This document shows, piece by piece, positions 16,221 through 24,588 of a DNA stretch of 44,942 bases. The translations under genes were made by a program, and so were the position numbers. The stretch lies in contig CAIKZO010000058.1 of the NCBI GenBank assembly GCA_903832005.1, positions 1 through 44,942 on the forward strand, written 5' to 3'. A model generated the notes under the pieces. The model did not search any database. It was not told the DNA's origin and was given only the letters and a program-made list of their open reading frames with translations. Position 1 is the stretch's first letter, and each line of letters starts with the position of its first letter. This stretch comes from Enhydrobacter aerosaccus (GTDB taxonomy: Bacteria > Pseudomonadota > Alphaproteobacteria > Reyranellales > Reyranellaceae).

Positions 16221-17384
16221 TTATAGCCCGAGGATGGCCTTGGACACGATGTTCTTCTGAACTTCGGTGCTGCCACCGTAGATGCTGGTCTTGCGCATGT
16301 TGAAATAGCGCGGGGCGGCGGGCGGTGCGTGGTCGGGACCGACCGGCGTCTCGTTGGTGTCGTGGAACAGCATGCCGGGCTGGTAGGGCGCCGCGTATTC
16401 GCCGACCGCTTCCATCGCGAGTTCGGCAATGCGCTGCTGGATCTCCGAGCCGCGCACCTTCAGCGTCGAGACTTCCGGGCCCGGTTGGCCGCCCATCGCC
16501 ATCGCCGACAGCGCGCGCAGCTCGCTCATCTCGAGCGCCTGCACCTGCAAATCGACGTCGGCGATCTTTTCGGCCAACGCCGGGTCGTCATTCAGTTCAC
16601 GCAGCGAGCGCACGCCGCGCTTGGACGCCGGCACCTCGGCGATGCCGAGCCGCTCGTTGGCCAGCAGGAACTTGGCGCAGGTCCAGCCCTCGTTCTCGGC
16701 GCCGATGCGGTTGGCGACGGGCACCTTCACATTGTCGAGGAACACGTCGTTCACGTGATGCGCGCCGTCGAGCATGATGATCGGCCGCACGGTGACGCCG
16801 GGCGTCTTCATGTCGATCAGCAGGAAGGAGATGCCCTCCTGCGGCTTGACGTCGGGATTGGTCCGCACAAGGCAGAAGATCCAGTCGCCCCAGTGCGCGA
16901 ACGAGGTCCAGGTCTTCTGGCCGTTCACGATGTAGTGGTCGCCGTCTCGCACCGCACGCGTGCGCAGGCTGGCGAGATCGGAGCCGGCGCCCGGCTCGGA
17001 GTAGCCCTGGCACCACGCCACCTCGGACGAGCGGATGCCGGGCAGGAAGCGTTCCTTCTGCTCGTCGGTGCCGAACGTGTAGATCACCGGCCCGACCATC
17101 TTCACACCGAACGGGATGATGCGCGGTGCACCCTCTTCCGCCAGCACGTTCTCGAACAGGAAGCGTTGCGTGACGTCCCAGCCCGGACCACCGAATTTCT
17201 TGGGCCAAGTGTAGGTAAGCCAGCCCTTCTTGCCGAGCGCCTGCTGCCACACGACATGGTCGGCCTTGTCGTAGTGCTTGCCGGAGAAGGTCTTCTCTCG
17301 TGTGGCCGGCGACAGGTTCTCTCGCGCGAAGGCACGCACTTCATCGGCAAAGGCTTTGTGTTCGGGCTTGAGCGCGAGGTCCAT
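16221..17384 (-). CDS. acyl-CoA dehydrogenase, PimC-like large subunit (copy B)
   Basis: The 387 residues start at the ATG at 17384, one base after the stop of the upstream homologue. The domain landmarks are KKGWLTYTWPKKFGGPG, WCQGYSEPGAGSDLASLRT (FAD and substrate loop), YIVNGQKTWTSFAHWGDW, FLANERLG replaced by FLLANERLG, and a C-terminus of YGGSTEVQKNIVSKAILGL. It is closely similar along its length to the 17386-18582 protein, so the two are tandem duplicates. It lies between that copy and the PimD-like gene. A two-subunit enzyme with the small subunit is likely; which large copy pairs with it is not clear. Confidence 0.87.
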   Translation of the reverse strand: MDLALKPEHKAFADEVRAFARENLSPATREKTFSGKHYDKADHVVWQQALGKKGWLTYTWPKKFGGPGWDVTQRFLFENVLAEEGAPRIIPFGVKMVGPVIYTFGTDEQKERFLPGIRSSEVAWCQGYSEPGAGSDLASLRTRAVRDGDHYIVNGQKTWTSFAHWGDWIFCLVRTNPDVKPQEGISFLLIDMKTPGVTVRPIIMLDGAHHVNDVFLDNVKVPVANRIGAENEGWTCAKFLLANERLGIAEVPASKRGVRSLRELNDDPALAEKIADVDLQVQALEMSELRALSAMAMGGQPGPEVSTLKVRGSEIQQRIAELAMEAVGEYAAPYQPGMLFHDTNETPVGPDHAPPAAPRYFNMRKTSIYGGSTEVQKNIVSKAILGL

Positions 17385-17385
17385 C

Positions 17386-18582
17386 TTAGAGACCCAGCAC
17401 CATCTTGCTGATGATGCCCTTCTGGATCTCGTTGCTGCCGCCGTAGATCGTGGTCTTGCGCGTGTTGAAGTAGCGCGGTGCCGCGAGATGGGCGTATTCC
17501 GGCCCGACCGGCGCCTCGTTGGTGCCCTGCCACAACAGGCCCGGCAGATAGGGCGCCGCGTATTCACCGACCGCTTCCATGGTGAGTTCGGTGATGCGCT
17601 GCTGGATCTCGGAGCCACGGATCTTGAGGCCAGAGACTTCCGGTCCCGGCTGGCCGCCGTGCGCCATCGTCGACAGCACACGAAGCTCGGTGAACTCGAG
17701 CGCCGTCACCTGGATCTCGAGATCGGCGATCTTCTCGGCGAAGGCCTGGTTCTCGATCAGCGGCTTGCCATTGTCCTGCTCGGCGCGCGCGATGTCCTTC
17801 AACGCCTCGACGCCGCGCTTGGACTGCGGCACGGCAGCGATGCCCAGCCGCTCGTTGGCCAGCAGGAACTTGGCGCAGGTCCAACCCTCGTTCTCCTTGC
17901 CCACGAGATTGGCGATCGGGACCTTGACGTTGTCGAAGAAGACCTCGTTCACCTCATGGCCGCCGTCGGCCATGATGATCGGCTTCACCGTGATGCCCGG
18001 CGTCTTCATGTCGATCAGCAGGAAAGAGATGCCCTCCTGCGGCTTGCCCTTGGAGTCGGTGCGCACGAGGCAGAAGATCCAGTCGGCCCAGTGGCCCATC
18101 GTGTTCCAGGTCTTCGACCCGTTGACGATGTAATGGTCGCCTTCCTTCTCGGCCTTGGTGCGCAGGGAGGCAAGATCGGAGCCCGAGCCCGGCTCGGAAT
18201 AGCCCTGGCACCACCACACGGTGCTCGCGCGGATCGCCGGCAGGTACGTCTGCTTCTGCTCCTCGGTGCCGAAGGTGTAGATCACCGGCCCGACCATCTT
18301 GGAGCCGAACGGGATGATGCCCGGCGCATATTCCTCGGCACAGATGTTCTCGAAGAGGTAGCGCTGCGCGGGCGTGAAGCCCGGGCCGCCATGCTTCACC
18401 GGCCACGTGTAGACCAGCCAGCCCTTCTTCCCGAGCGCCTGCTGCCAGCGCATGTAATCGTCGCGGCCGAGGTGCTTGCCGTGTTTCACCTTGTCGCGCA
18501 CGTCGGCCGGCAGGTTCGCCTTCACGAAGGCGCGCACTTCGGCGGCGAATTTCTGCTCTTCAGGCGTGAATGCGAGGTCCAT
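17386..18582 (-). CDS. acyl-CoA dehydrogenase, PimC-like large subunit (copy A)
   Basis: This 398-residue homologue of the next gene shares GKKGWLVYTWPVKHGGPG, WCQGYSEPGSGSDLASLRT, YIVNGSKTWNTMGHWADW, KFLLANERLGIAAVP and the ending YGGSNEIQKGIISKMVLGL. It has an 11-residue extension around KDIARAEQDNGKPLIENQ relative to its duplicate. It is the promoter-proximal gene of the minus-strand cluster 18582-14069. FAD-dependent oxidation of an acyl-CoA at the alpha-beta bond is the family reaction. The retention of two diverged large-subunit genes suggests different chain-length or branch preferences. Confidence 0.87.
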   Translation of the reverse strand: MDLAFTPEEQKFAAEVRAFVKANLPADVRDKVKHGKHLGRDDYMRWQQALGKKGWLVYTWPVKHGGPGFTPAQRYLFENICAEEYAPGIIPFGSKMVGPVIYTFGTEEQKQTYLPAIRASTVWWCQGYSEPGSGSDLASLRTKAEKEGDHYIVNGSKTWNTMGHWADWIFCLVRTDSKGKPQEGISFLLIDMKTPGITVKPIIMADGGHEVNEVFFDNVKVPIANLVGKENEGWTCAKFLLANERLGIAAVPQSKRGVEALKDIARAEQDNGKPLIENQAFAEKIADLEIQVTALEFTELRVLSTMAHGGQPGPEVSGLKIRGSEIQQRITELTMEAVGEYAAPYLPGLLWQGTNEAPVGPEYAHLAAPRYFNTRKTTIYGGSNEIQKGIISKMVLGL

Positions 18583-18672
18583 GAAACTCTCCCGGGTCGA
18601 AGCTTTGAATTTGGCCGGAGTTTACCGGCGGCCTTATGATGGACAAGCGCAGAGATACCGGACTGCGGCTGA

Positions 18673-19197
18673 ATGCGCCGCGAAGCGGAACAGATTTACG
18701 TAGATAATTCCAGCGTCATGAGTCGCATCGTCCCGCCCGCAGAGAGCCGCATCAGCGACTGGTACCCCGGCGCCAGCCTGGCCGACAGCTTTGCCGTCAC
18801 CCTGCCGCCCACGGCGCCCACCGACATCGGCACGCTTGCCACCCTGCTGTTCGCCGATCTGCCTCTGTGGTTCAGAACCTTGCTGGCGATCCGCGACAAG
18901 ATCGTGACGCTGTTCGGCGTGAAAAGCACGCACGACCTCGAGGCCCGCGAACACATCGCCTTCTTCCCGGTCCTCTCGCGCTCGGCCGACGAGATCGTGC
19001 TGGGCGTCGACGACCGTCACCTCGACTTCCGCGCCTCGGTCCTGCTGCGCCGCACCGACAACAGGCTCGCGATCACGACCGCCGTGCGCTGCCACAATCT
19101 GCTGGGCCGCCTCTATCTCGCGGCGATCCTGCCCTTCCACATCCTGATCGCGGCCGACGTGCTGCGCCGCCTCGAGCGTCGCTTTCAGGTGGCGTAA
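18673..19197 (+). CDS. DUF2867 protein
   Basis: This 174-residue protein matches DUF2867, a family of unknown function with a lipocalin-like or START-like appearance: DSFAVTLPPTAPTDIGTLATLLF, DLPLWFRTLLAIRDKIVTLFGV, HIAFFPVLSRSADEIVLGVDDRHLDFRASVL in fragments (landmark FFPVLSRSADEIVLG), and the ending CHNLLGRLYLAAILPFHILI, which may form a membrane-associating helix. The start is uncertain: the ATG at 18718 would remove 15 residues, and neither has a clear ribosome-binding site. It diverges from the acyl-CoA dehydrogenase cluster and overlaps the convergent PLD gene by 13 bases. Confidence 0.75.
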   Translation: MRREAEQIYVDNSSVMSRIVPPAESRISDWYPGASLADSFAVTLPPTAPTDIGTLATLLFADLPLWFRTLLAIRDKIVTLFGVKSTHDLEAREHIAFFPVLSRSADEIVLGVDDRHLDFRASVLLRRTDNRLAITTAVRCHNLLGRLYLAAILPFHILIAADVLRRLERRFQVA

Positions 19198-20327
19198 GCC
19201 TCCGGCACCAGGGTGAACGCTTGGCCCTCGCGCTTCTCGTCGGCGATCTTGCGGTAGAGCCGTAGGGCTTCGAGACCATCGAGCGCGGCCGTGTCCTGGC
19301 CGAGGTGCCGTCGGAACAGATCGCAGCGAAGATCGCGCGCGGCAGCAGCATCCCAGATCGAGGCATTCATCTCGGAATGACCGCCCAGTGAATTGCTGTG
19401 CAGGTTGCACGAGCCGATCGTCGCCCAGGCATCGTCGACGATCATCAACTTGGCATGCACGTAGACGCCGATACCGGCCAGCCGAAAGGCCGGGTAACGA
19501 CCGAGCGCCCCCACACCCTCGAACAGCGCGCGATGGGCGGGATTGCGTCGCGCCGCGTACATGCCCTGTTCGGGAATCGCCGGCACGAGCAGCACGATCT
19601 CGACGCCGCGTTCCAGCGCACGCCGCAACGCCTCGGCCACGGCGGGAATCGGGATTGCCTGGTTCTCGATGTAGATCGTGCGTTGTGCGGCATCGATCGC
19701 GCTCAGGTACTGCTCGAGGATCGACTTCTCGCCCCGGAACATGCGCTGAATCTGCACGCGACTGGGGCCACAGGGCGCGACCGACGCCGCGGGCAACAGC
19801 AGGTCGTCGTTGGCGTGCGGCTCGCTGGCACCGTTCCAGCGCTCGATGAAATTGTGCGCCACGTCGGTCGCGCAAGGACCGTTCACTTCGACATAGGCAT
19901 CGTGCCGCCCCAAGGCGATGGCGGTGAGATTGATGCCGCCGACGAAGCCCGTGTCGTCGACCACCCAGCTCTTCTGGTGATGAATGTACCGGCCCGTGCC
20001 GCGATCCCACCGCCGCTGCACGCCGGGCCGGCCCGGCGCATCGATTGCATGGGTGGATCCGTAGCTCGCGCTCTCCGGTGTGGGCCTCATGAAGACGGCA
20101 CGCACGTCGACGCCGCGTGCGGCGGCGCTTTCCAAAAGATCGAACAGGCCGCGCCCGTCGGGCAGGCGGAAGCCGTCGTTATAGAAGGCCACCGTCAGCC
20201 AGACCTTTTCGCGGGCCGCGTCCACGGCCTCGGCGATCCGGGCGAACGTCTCGGCGCTGCCGATCAGCGGCCGCACGAGATTGCCGTCGCGAGGCGGATA
20301 AGAACCGGACGCGACGGCCGGAATCAC
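19185..20327 (-). CDS. phospholipase D-like (cardiolipin synthase type) protein
   Basis: The 380 residues start at a GTG (20327) that overlaps the stop of the upstream CoA-transferase gene as GTGA. Two HKD catalytic motifs are complete: HHQKSWVVDD (H117, K119, D124) and YVHAKLMIVDD (H291, K293, D298), each followed by the expected Gly/Ser-Asn segment (GGINLTAIA and GSCNLHSNS). PLD-superfamily members of this architecture transfer or hydrolyse phosphatidyl groups; cardiolipin synthase-like or nuclease activity are options. It lacks the N-terminal membrane segments of the main cardiolipin synthase and so is probably soluble or peripheral. Translational coupling to a CoA-transferase is unusual and may be incidental. 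Confidence 0.88.
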   Translation of the reverse strand: MIPAVASGSYPPRDGNLVRPLIGSAETFARIAEAVDAAREKVWLTVAFYNDGFRLPDGRGLFDLLESAAARGVDVRAVFMRPTPESASYGSTHAIDAPGRPGVQRRWDRGTGRYIHHQKSWVVDDTGFVGGINLTAIALGRHDAYVEVNGPCATDVAHNFIERWNGASEPHANDDLLLPAASVAPCGPSRVQIQRMFRGEKSILEQYLSAIDAAQRTIYIENQAIPIPAVAEALRRALERGVEIVLLVPAIPEQGMYAARRNPAHRALFEGVGALGRYPAFRLAGIGVYVHAKLMIVDDAWATIGSCNLHSNSLGGHSEMNASIWDAAAARDLRCDLFRRHLGQDTAALDGLEALRLYRKIADEKREGQAFTLVPEAYAT

Positions 20328-21526
20328 GGCACGATCAAAGTCTTGTCGGCCTTCAGCGCCTCGATCTCGGCGTCGCCGATCCCCGCCTCGCGCAGCACCT
20401 CGACACCGTCGCCGCCCAGGCGCGGCGCGTGGCGACGATACTCGACCTTCGTCTTCTCGAAATCGAGCGGGCTGGCGAAGGTCTTGATCGGCCCTTCGGT
20501 CGGATGCTCGCGGTCGGTGAAGAAGCCGGTCGCCACGAGATGGGGATCCTCCAGCAACTGCTCCATCGAGTTCACCGGCATCGCCGGGATGTCGGCCTTG
20601 TCGAAGGCTTCCAGCCAGTCGGCCGTCGTGCGGCTCTTCAGCAGGCTGTCGAGCACCTGGTAGAGCTCGTTGAAGTGCTTGGGCCGCTGGTACTTGTCGA
20701 CGAACTTCTTTTCCTGGGCGAGGTCGGGCCGGCCGGCCAGTTCGAAGAACGTCACCCAATGCGCGTCGGTGTAGGGCAGCGCGCAGATATAGCCGTCCTT
20801 GGTCGGGAACGGATGGCGATACTTGTTGATGATGCGGTCGTAGCCCATCGCGCCGCGCCCCGGCGTCCAGGTCTCGCCGAACAGATGTTCGGTCAGCCAG
20901 AACGAGGCCAGGGTCTCGAGCATCGGCACCTCGATCATCTGGCCCTCGCCCGTGCACTTGCGATGGTAGAGCGCGCCCAGCACGGCGATGCAGAGATGAA
21001 GCCCCGTCGTCTTGTCGGCCACGAGGCTCGGCATGAATTTCGGCGATTGCCCATCCACCCGGCTCTGCAGCGACGCCGCGCCCGAGACGCCCTGCACCAG
21101 GTCGTCGAAGGCCGGCTTGTGGCCGTAGGGACCCTTGCGCGCATAGCCCAGCGAGTAGGCGTAGATGATCGACGGATTGATCTTCTTCAGATCCTCGTAG
21201 CCCAGCCCCAACCGCTCGATCGCCGACGGCCGCGAATTGTGGATGAAGATATCGGCGCCCTTGATCATCCCCTTCAGTATCTCGACAGCGCGCGGCTTCT
21301 TGAGGTCGATGCAGAGCGAGCGCTTGTTGCGGTTGGCCGCCATGTAGATCGGCCCCATGCTCTTGTCGGTGCCCATCGAGCCGCCCGACAGGCGCAGCAG
21401 GTCGCCCTCCGGCGGCTCGACCTTGATCACGTCGGCGCCCATGTCCGCGAGATGCTGCGTGGCGAACGGGCCCAGCAGCACCGCCGTCAGATCGATCACC
21501 TTCACGCCCGTCAACGGTCCCGGCAT
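20324..21526 (-). CDS. CaiB/BaiF (class III) CoA-transferase
   Basis: This 400-residue enzyme starts at the ATG at 21526, with GGTGAGGAA just upstream. Class III landmarks are VIDLTAVLLGPFATQHLADMGA (landmark LLGPFATQHLADMG), VIKVEPPEGD, RNKRSLCIDLKKP and KPAFDDLVQGVSG, where D141 is the expected acyl-anhydride-forming Asp. The family moves CoA between carboxylates such as oxalate/formate, carnitine and succinate/mesaconate. It diverges from another CoA-transferase at 21710, with a large palindromic repeat between them. The substrate cannot be predicted. Confidence 0.92.
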   Translation of the reverse strand: MPGPLTGVKVIDLTAVLLGPFATQHLADMGADVIKVEPPEGDLLRLSGGSMGTDKSMGPIYMAANRNKRSLCIDLKKPRAVEILKGMIKGADIFIHNSRPSAIERLGLGYEDLKKINPSIIYAYSLGYARKGPYGHKPAFDDLVQGVSGAASLQSRVDGQSPKFMPSLVADKTTGLHLCIAVLGALYHRKCTGEGQMIEVPMLETLASFWLTEHLFGETWTPGRGAMGYDRIINKYRHPFPTKDGYICALPYTDAHWVTFFELAGRPDLAQEKKFVDKYQRPKHFNELYQVLDSLLKSRTTADWLEAFDKADIPAMPVNSMEQLLEDPHLVATGFFTDREHPTEGPIKTFASPLDFEKTKVEYRRHAPRLGGDGVEVLREAGIGDAEIEALKADKTLIVP

Positions 21527-21566
21527 TTCCTCACCCTTCTTCGTTGCGTTATCGTACTCAGAATTG

Positions 21567-21694
21567 CCTCCCCATTCATATGGGGAGGTGTCGCGGTATT
21601 CCGCGACGGAGGGGTCATTGGCGACAACAAGGCTGTGGCCTATGACCCCTCCGCCCGCGTATGACGCGGGCACCTCCCCCTCTGACGGGGGAGG
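21567..21694. repeat. composite palindromic intergenic repeat (four hairpins plus a long-range stem)
   Basis: This 128-base unit is built symmetrically. Hairpin 1 is CCTCCCC/GGGGAGG (21567-21588), hairpin 2 GTCGCGG/CCGCGAC (21590-21607); then GGAGGGGTCA (21608-21617) pairs at a distance with TGACCCCTCC (21643-21652); then come GCCCGCG/CGCGGGC (21653-21671) and CCTCCCCC/GGGGGAGG (21673-21694). The two halves are head-to-head copies of one unit, the layout of dispersed palindromic elements common in Bradyrhizobium-like and related genomes. It fills the shared upstream region of two divergent CoA-transferase genes and could affect their transcription or mRNA ends. Confidence 0.85.
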
Positions 21695-21709
21695 AGAACA
21701 AGGAGCGAC

Positions 21710-22834
21710 ATGCCCGGAGCGTTGGACGGCCTGCTGGTGGTTAGCGTCGAACAGGCGGTGGCCGCCCCCTATTGCTCGGCGCGGCTGGCCGATGCGGGCG
21801 CGCGGGTGCTGAAGATCGAGCGACCCGAAGGCGATTTCGCGCGCGGCTATGATTCTTACGTCCACGGCTGGTCGAGCTATTTCGTCTGGCTCAATCGCGG
21901 CAAGCAGTCGGTCGCGCTCGACTTCAAGAAGAAGGAAGACTTCGACCTGCTGCAGCGCCTCATCGGCAAGGCCGATGTCCTCATCCAGAACCTGGCGCCC
22001 GGTGCCGCGCAGCGCGCGGGCTTCGGCTCAGCCGAGATGCGCCAAAAGAACAAGCGGCTGATCACCGTCGACATCTCGGGTTACGGCGACCACGGCCCCT
22101 ACAAGGATCGCCGCGCCTACGACCTGCTGGTCCAGGCAGAGAGCGGCATGGCCTCGATCACTGGCACCGAACATGCGCCCGGCCGCATCGGCGTCTCGGC
22201 GACCGACGTCGGCACCGGCATGTATGCACATGCGGGCGTGCTCGAGGCGCTGATCGCCCGCGCCACGACCGGCGAAGGCCGCGCGCTCTCGGTCTCGCTG
22301 TTCTCGGCGATGGCCGAGTGGATGACGGTGCCGCTGCTGGCCAAGGAATATTCGAACTACGACTGGCCGCGGCTTGGCCTCACCCATCCGATGATCGCGC
22401 CCTATGGCGTCTATCCCAGCGCCGACAAGGTACCGCTGCTGATCTCGATCCAGAACGACCGAGAGTTCACGCGGCTCTGCGAAAGCGTCCTCGACCGGCC
22501 GGGCATCGACAAGGATCCGAACTTCGCCACCAACAAGGCGCGCAACGCGCGGCGCGACGAGACCAACAAGATCGTGGCCGACAGTTTCGGCGCCCAGAGC
22601 TTCGAGAGCCTCGCGGCCAAGCTCGATGCGGCGCAAATCGCCTGGGCGAGAGTCAGCTCGGTCGGCGATCTCTCGGCCCATCCGCAGGTCAAGCGCATGA
22701 GCTTTGCTTCGCCCAAGGGAGAAGTCTCGATCCCGGCGCTCGCCGCCTCCTATCCCGGCCAGCCGCAGCGGCTGGGCGACGTGCCGACGATCGGCCAGCA
22801 CACCGAACAGGTCCGGCGCGAGTTCGCCGCCTGA
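21710..22834 (+). CDS. CaiB/BaiF (class III) CoA-transferase
   Basis: This 374-residue enzyme is similar in layout to its divergent neighbour: LVVSVEQAVAAPYCSARLADAG, VLKIERPEGDFARGYD and DRRAYDLLVQAESG with D138 as the probable catalytic Asp. Family members activate or exchange acids as CoA esters. The ATG has AAGGAG seven bases upstream, directly after the palindromic repeat. The following MFS transporter gene overlaps its stop codon by one base, so an imported acid may be the CoA acceptor. It is distinct from the 20324-21526 enzyme, not a recent duplicate. Confidence 0.92.
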   Translation: MPGALDGLLVVSVEQAVAAPYCSARLADAGARVLKIERPEGDFARGYDSYVHGWSSYFVWLNRGKQSVALDFKKKEDFDLLQRLIGKADVLIQNLAPGAAQRAGFGSAEMRQKNKRLITVDISGYGDHGPYKDRRAYDLLVQAESGMASITGTEHAPGRIGVSATDVGTGMYAHAGVLEALIARATTGEGRALSVSLFSAMAEWMTVPLLAKEYSNYDWPRLGLTHPMIAPYGVYPSADKVPLLISIQNDREFTRLCESVLDRPGIDKDPNFATNKARNARRDETNKIVADSFGAQSFESLAAKLDAAQIAWARVSSVGDLSAHPQVKRMSFASPKGEVSIPALAASYPGQPQRLGDVPTIGQHTEQVRREFAA

Positions 22835-24012
22835 TGGCGAGCAGAGGCGTCGAGAGCGCCAAGCTGGCGGCTTTCGGCGCGGCCTACTTCCTCGCGTCCG
22901 GCGCCTTCATGAGCTACTGGCCAGTGTGGCTGCGCAATCGCGGCATCACCGACGCCGAGATCGGCACGCTGTTCATGGCGCGCCAGCTCGTGAGCGTGGC
23001 GGCGATGTTGATCATGGGCTTCGTCGCTCATCGGCTCGGCCGCCTGCGCGCGCTGCTGTTCGGCCTGTCGGCTGGCGGCGTGGTGATGATGGGCTTCTAC
23101 CAGGTCTCCTACACCTTCCTGGCGCTGCTCCTGACGGGTCTGGTTTGGGGTATGGTCTGGTCGCCGATCATGGCGCTCTACGACGGCGTGCTGGTGAACG
23201 AGGCCAAGAAGCGCGGCATCGTCTACGGCAGGCTGCGCCTGTGGGGCTCGGTCGCGTTCATCGTCGGCACCTTGCTGACCGGCGTGGCGGTCGACCATTT
23301 CGGGCCGCCGTCGGTGCTCTATATCGGCACCGTAGGGGTGGCGCTGCTGGTGCCCTTCGCCCTGCTGCTGCCCAAGGCCGAGCCGCGCGAGCCCGGCGCT
23401 GCGCGACACGCGCCGTTCGGCCTGTTCGATCTCTTCCGCAACAAGCCTTTCATGCTGTTCCTGGTCGGCGCCGGCTTCTGCCAATCGAGCCACGCCGTGC
23501 TCTACAGCTTCGGCACCCTCACTTGGCGCACCGCCGGCATCGACGACGTCACCATCAGCATGCTGTGGGGCGAGAGCGTCGCGGTCGAGATCCTGATGAT
23601 GCTGGTCAGCGGCTGGCTGGTGCAGCGCATCGGCGTGGTCGGCCTGATCGGCGTGGGCCTCACCTGCGGCCTGGTGCGCTGGACCGGCATGGCCTTCACC
23701 AACGACCTGCTGGCGCTCGTCTTCCTGCAGATCCTGCACGGCGGCACCTTCGCCGCCTGTCATCTGGGGGCCATGGCCTTCATCCAGCGTGCGTTGCCGT
23801 CAGGCGGCGTGGCGCTCGGCCAGAGCATCTATTACGCGCTCGGCACCGGGGCCACGCAGGCCGTGATCTACCAGTTCGCGGGACTGCTCTATGCCCGCTA
23901 CGGCCAGCACGCGTTCCTGGGCATGACGGTGATCAGCGCATTGGGGCTGATATGCATCGTGATGCTGGCACGCCGCTGGAACGGTGGGCTGGTTGTGCGC
24001 GAAGCCGCCTAG
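22834..24012 (+). CDS. MFS transporter (HcaT/PPP-like)
   Basis: The 392 residues form about 12 membrane segments. The start is the ATG overlapping the preceding stop as TGATG. The N-terminal half shows FGAAYFLASGAFMSYWPVWLRNRGI, then EIGTLFMARQLVSVAAM and the loop AHRLGRLRALL; the second half has GEIQ-like sequence replaced by MLWGESVAVEILMM and LPSGGVALGQSIYYALGTG. This pattern fits the MFS group that includes the 3-phenylpropionate permease HcaT. Together with the CoA-transferase it suggests uptake and activation of an aromatic or similar carboxylic acid; the substrate is inference. Confidence 0.85.
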   Translation: MASRGVESAKLAAFGAAYFLASGAFMSYWPVWLRNRGITDAEIGTLFMARQLVSVAAMLIMGFVAHRLGRLRALLFGLSAGGVVMMGFYQVSYTFLALLLTGLVWGMVWSPIMALYDGVLVNEAKKRGIVYGRLRLWGSVAFIVGTLLTGVAVDHFGPPSVLYIGTVGVALLVPFALLLPKAEPREPGAARHAPFGLFDLFRNKPFMLFLVGAGFCQSSHAVLYSFGTLTWRTAGIDDVTISMLWGESVAVEILMMLVSGWLVQRIGVVGLIGVGLTCGLVRWTGMAFTNDLLALVFLQILHGGTFAACHLGAMAFIQRALPSGGVALGQSIYYALGTGATQAVIYQFAGLLYARYGQHAFLGMTVISALGLICIVMLARRWNGGLVVREAA

Positions 24013-24082
24013 ACAAAGCCGCGCGGCAGCCTCAGGCTGATCTGAACAGTTGCACGCGTTGGACGTCCGCGGAGAGAGTCGC

Positions 24083-24373
24083 ATGACGCACGGCAAAAAG
24101 GCAGCCATACACATCGCGGGAGTGATCCTCGCCCTGTCGCTCTTCGTCTATGCCGGCAAGATGGCGATCCATGCGGGCGCAAAGCATGCCGATCTCTACC
24201 TATGGAGCGGCGTAACGCTCGCCGCCTTGCTAACCGCCCTGGCGTTCGTCGGCATGATCCATGTCGCGTTCGGAGCGGAAGCTGCCCGGCACCGCAGGCA
24301 ACGATTCTCGACCTTGATCGCACGGATGGGTGCGCCAGCGGCCTACTCGCCGCCTCGTTTTGATTTGCGATAA
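24083..24373 (+). CDS. small two-helix membrane protein, unknown function
   Basis: This 96-residue protein starts at the ATG at 24083, preceded by GGAGAGAG. Two hydrophobic helices are visible: HIAGVILALSLFVYAGKMAI near the N-terminus and LYLWSGVTLAALLTALAFVG in the middle. A basic, Arg-rich tail (AARHRRQRFSTLIARMG) follows. No family is recognised. It lies 70 bases after the MFS gene in the same direction, so it may be the last gene of that transcript. Confidence 0.55.
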   Translation: MTHGKKAAIHIAGVILALSLFVYAGKMAIHAGAKHADLYLWSGVTLAALLTALAFVGMIHVAFGAEAARHRRQRFSTLIARMGAPAAYSPPRFDLR

Positions 24374-24377
24374 AAGC

Positions 24378-24406
24378 TTGACATTTATTGCGATAATAGC
24401 TATGTT
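24378..24406 (+). promoter_or_regulatory. sigma-70-like promoter with flanking direct repeats
   Basis: TTGACA (24378-24383) and TATGTT (24401-24406) are separated by 17 bases, an unusually good match to the housekeeping consensus for this GC-rich genome. The nonamer TTGCGATAA occurs at 24365-24373, just upstream of the -35 box, and again at 24388-24396, in the spacer, 23 bases apart on the same face of the helix, so a regulator could bind there. No recognisable gene follows on the plus strand, only the hairpin region below. Confidence 0.6.
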
Positions 24407-24423
24407 TACAGATGGCTTCCTTG

Positions 24424-24483
24424 CGGACCGCGAGCTTCCAGCTCGCTCTTGAATTCTTGAGCGAGCTGGAAGCTCACGGTCCG
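24424..24483. repeat. 25-bp-arm inverted repeat (long hairpin)
   Basis: Arms at 24424-24448 and 24459-24483 are inverted copies with one mismatch in 25 (C at one position, T in its counterpart), around the 10-base loop TTGAATTCTT, itself containing an EcoRI-type palindrome. Transcribed RNA would fold into a very stable stem. Sequences with the core GAGCTTCCAGCTCG look, from memory, like dispersed palindromic repeats of alphaproteobacteria; a terminator role is doubtful because no T-run follows. The open frame beginning at 24412 runs through it and is probably not a gene. Confidence 0.8.
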
Positions 24484-24489
24484 AAGGAC

Positions 24490-24557
24490 ATCCTCGCGAG
24501 GAATCAGGTAAAAAACTGCAGGAGCAACATTTCAGGCGATTCCTCACGAGCGAGGAA
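24490..24557. repeat. secondary inverted repeats next to the long hairpin
   Basis: TCCTCGCGAGGA (24491-24502) is a perfect 12-base palindrome. TTCCTC and GAGGAA pair across six bases at 24540-24557. The two blocks are also related as imperfect inverted copies (CTCGCGAGGAATC versus the complement of GATTCCTCACGAGCGAG), so they could pair with each other around the intervening 34 bases. They lie within 35 bases of the stop of the minus-strand D-threonine aldolase-like gene, and may belong to the same repeat unit as the 25-bp-arm hairpin. Confidence 0.55.
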
Positions 24558-24588
24558 AAAGAAGCGCTCCCATTATTTTTCCATTTAT

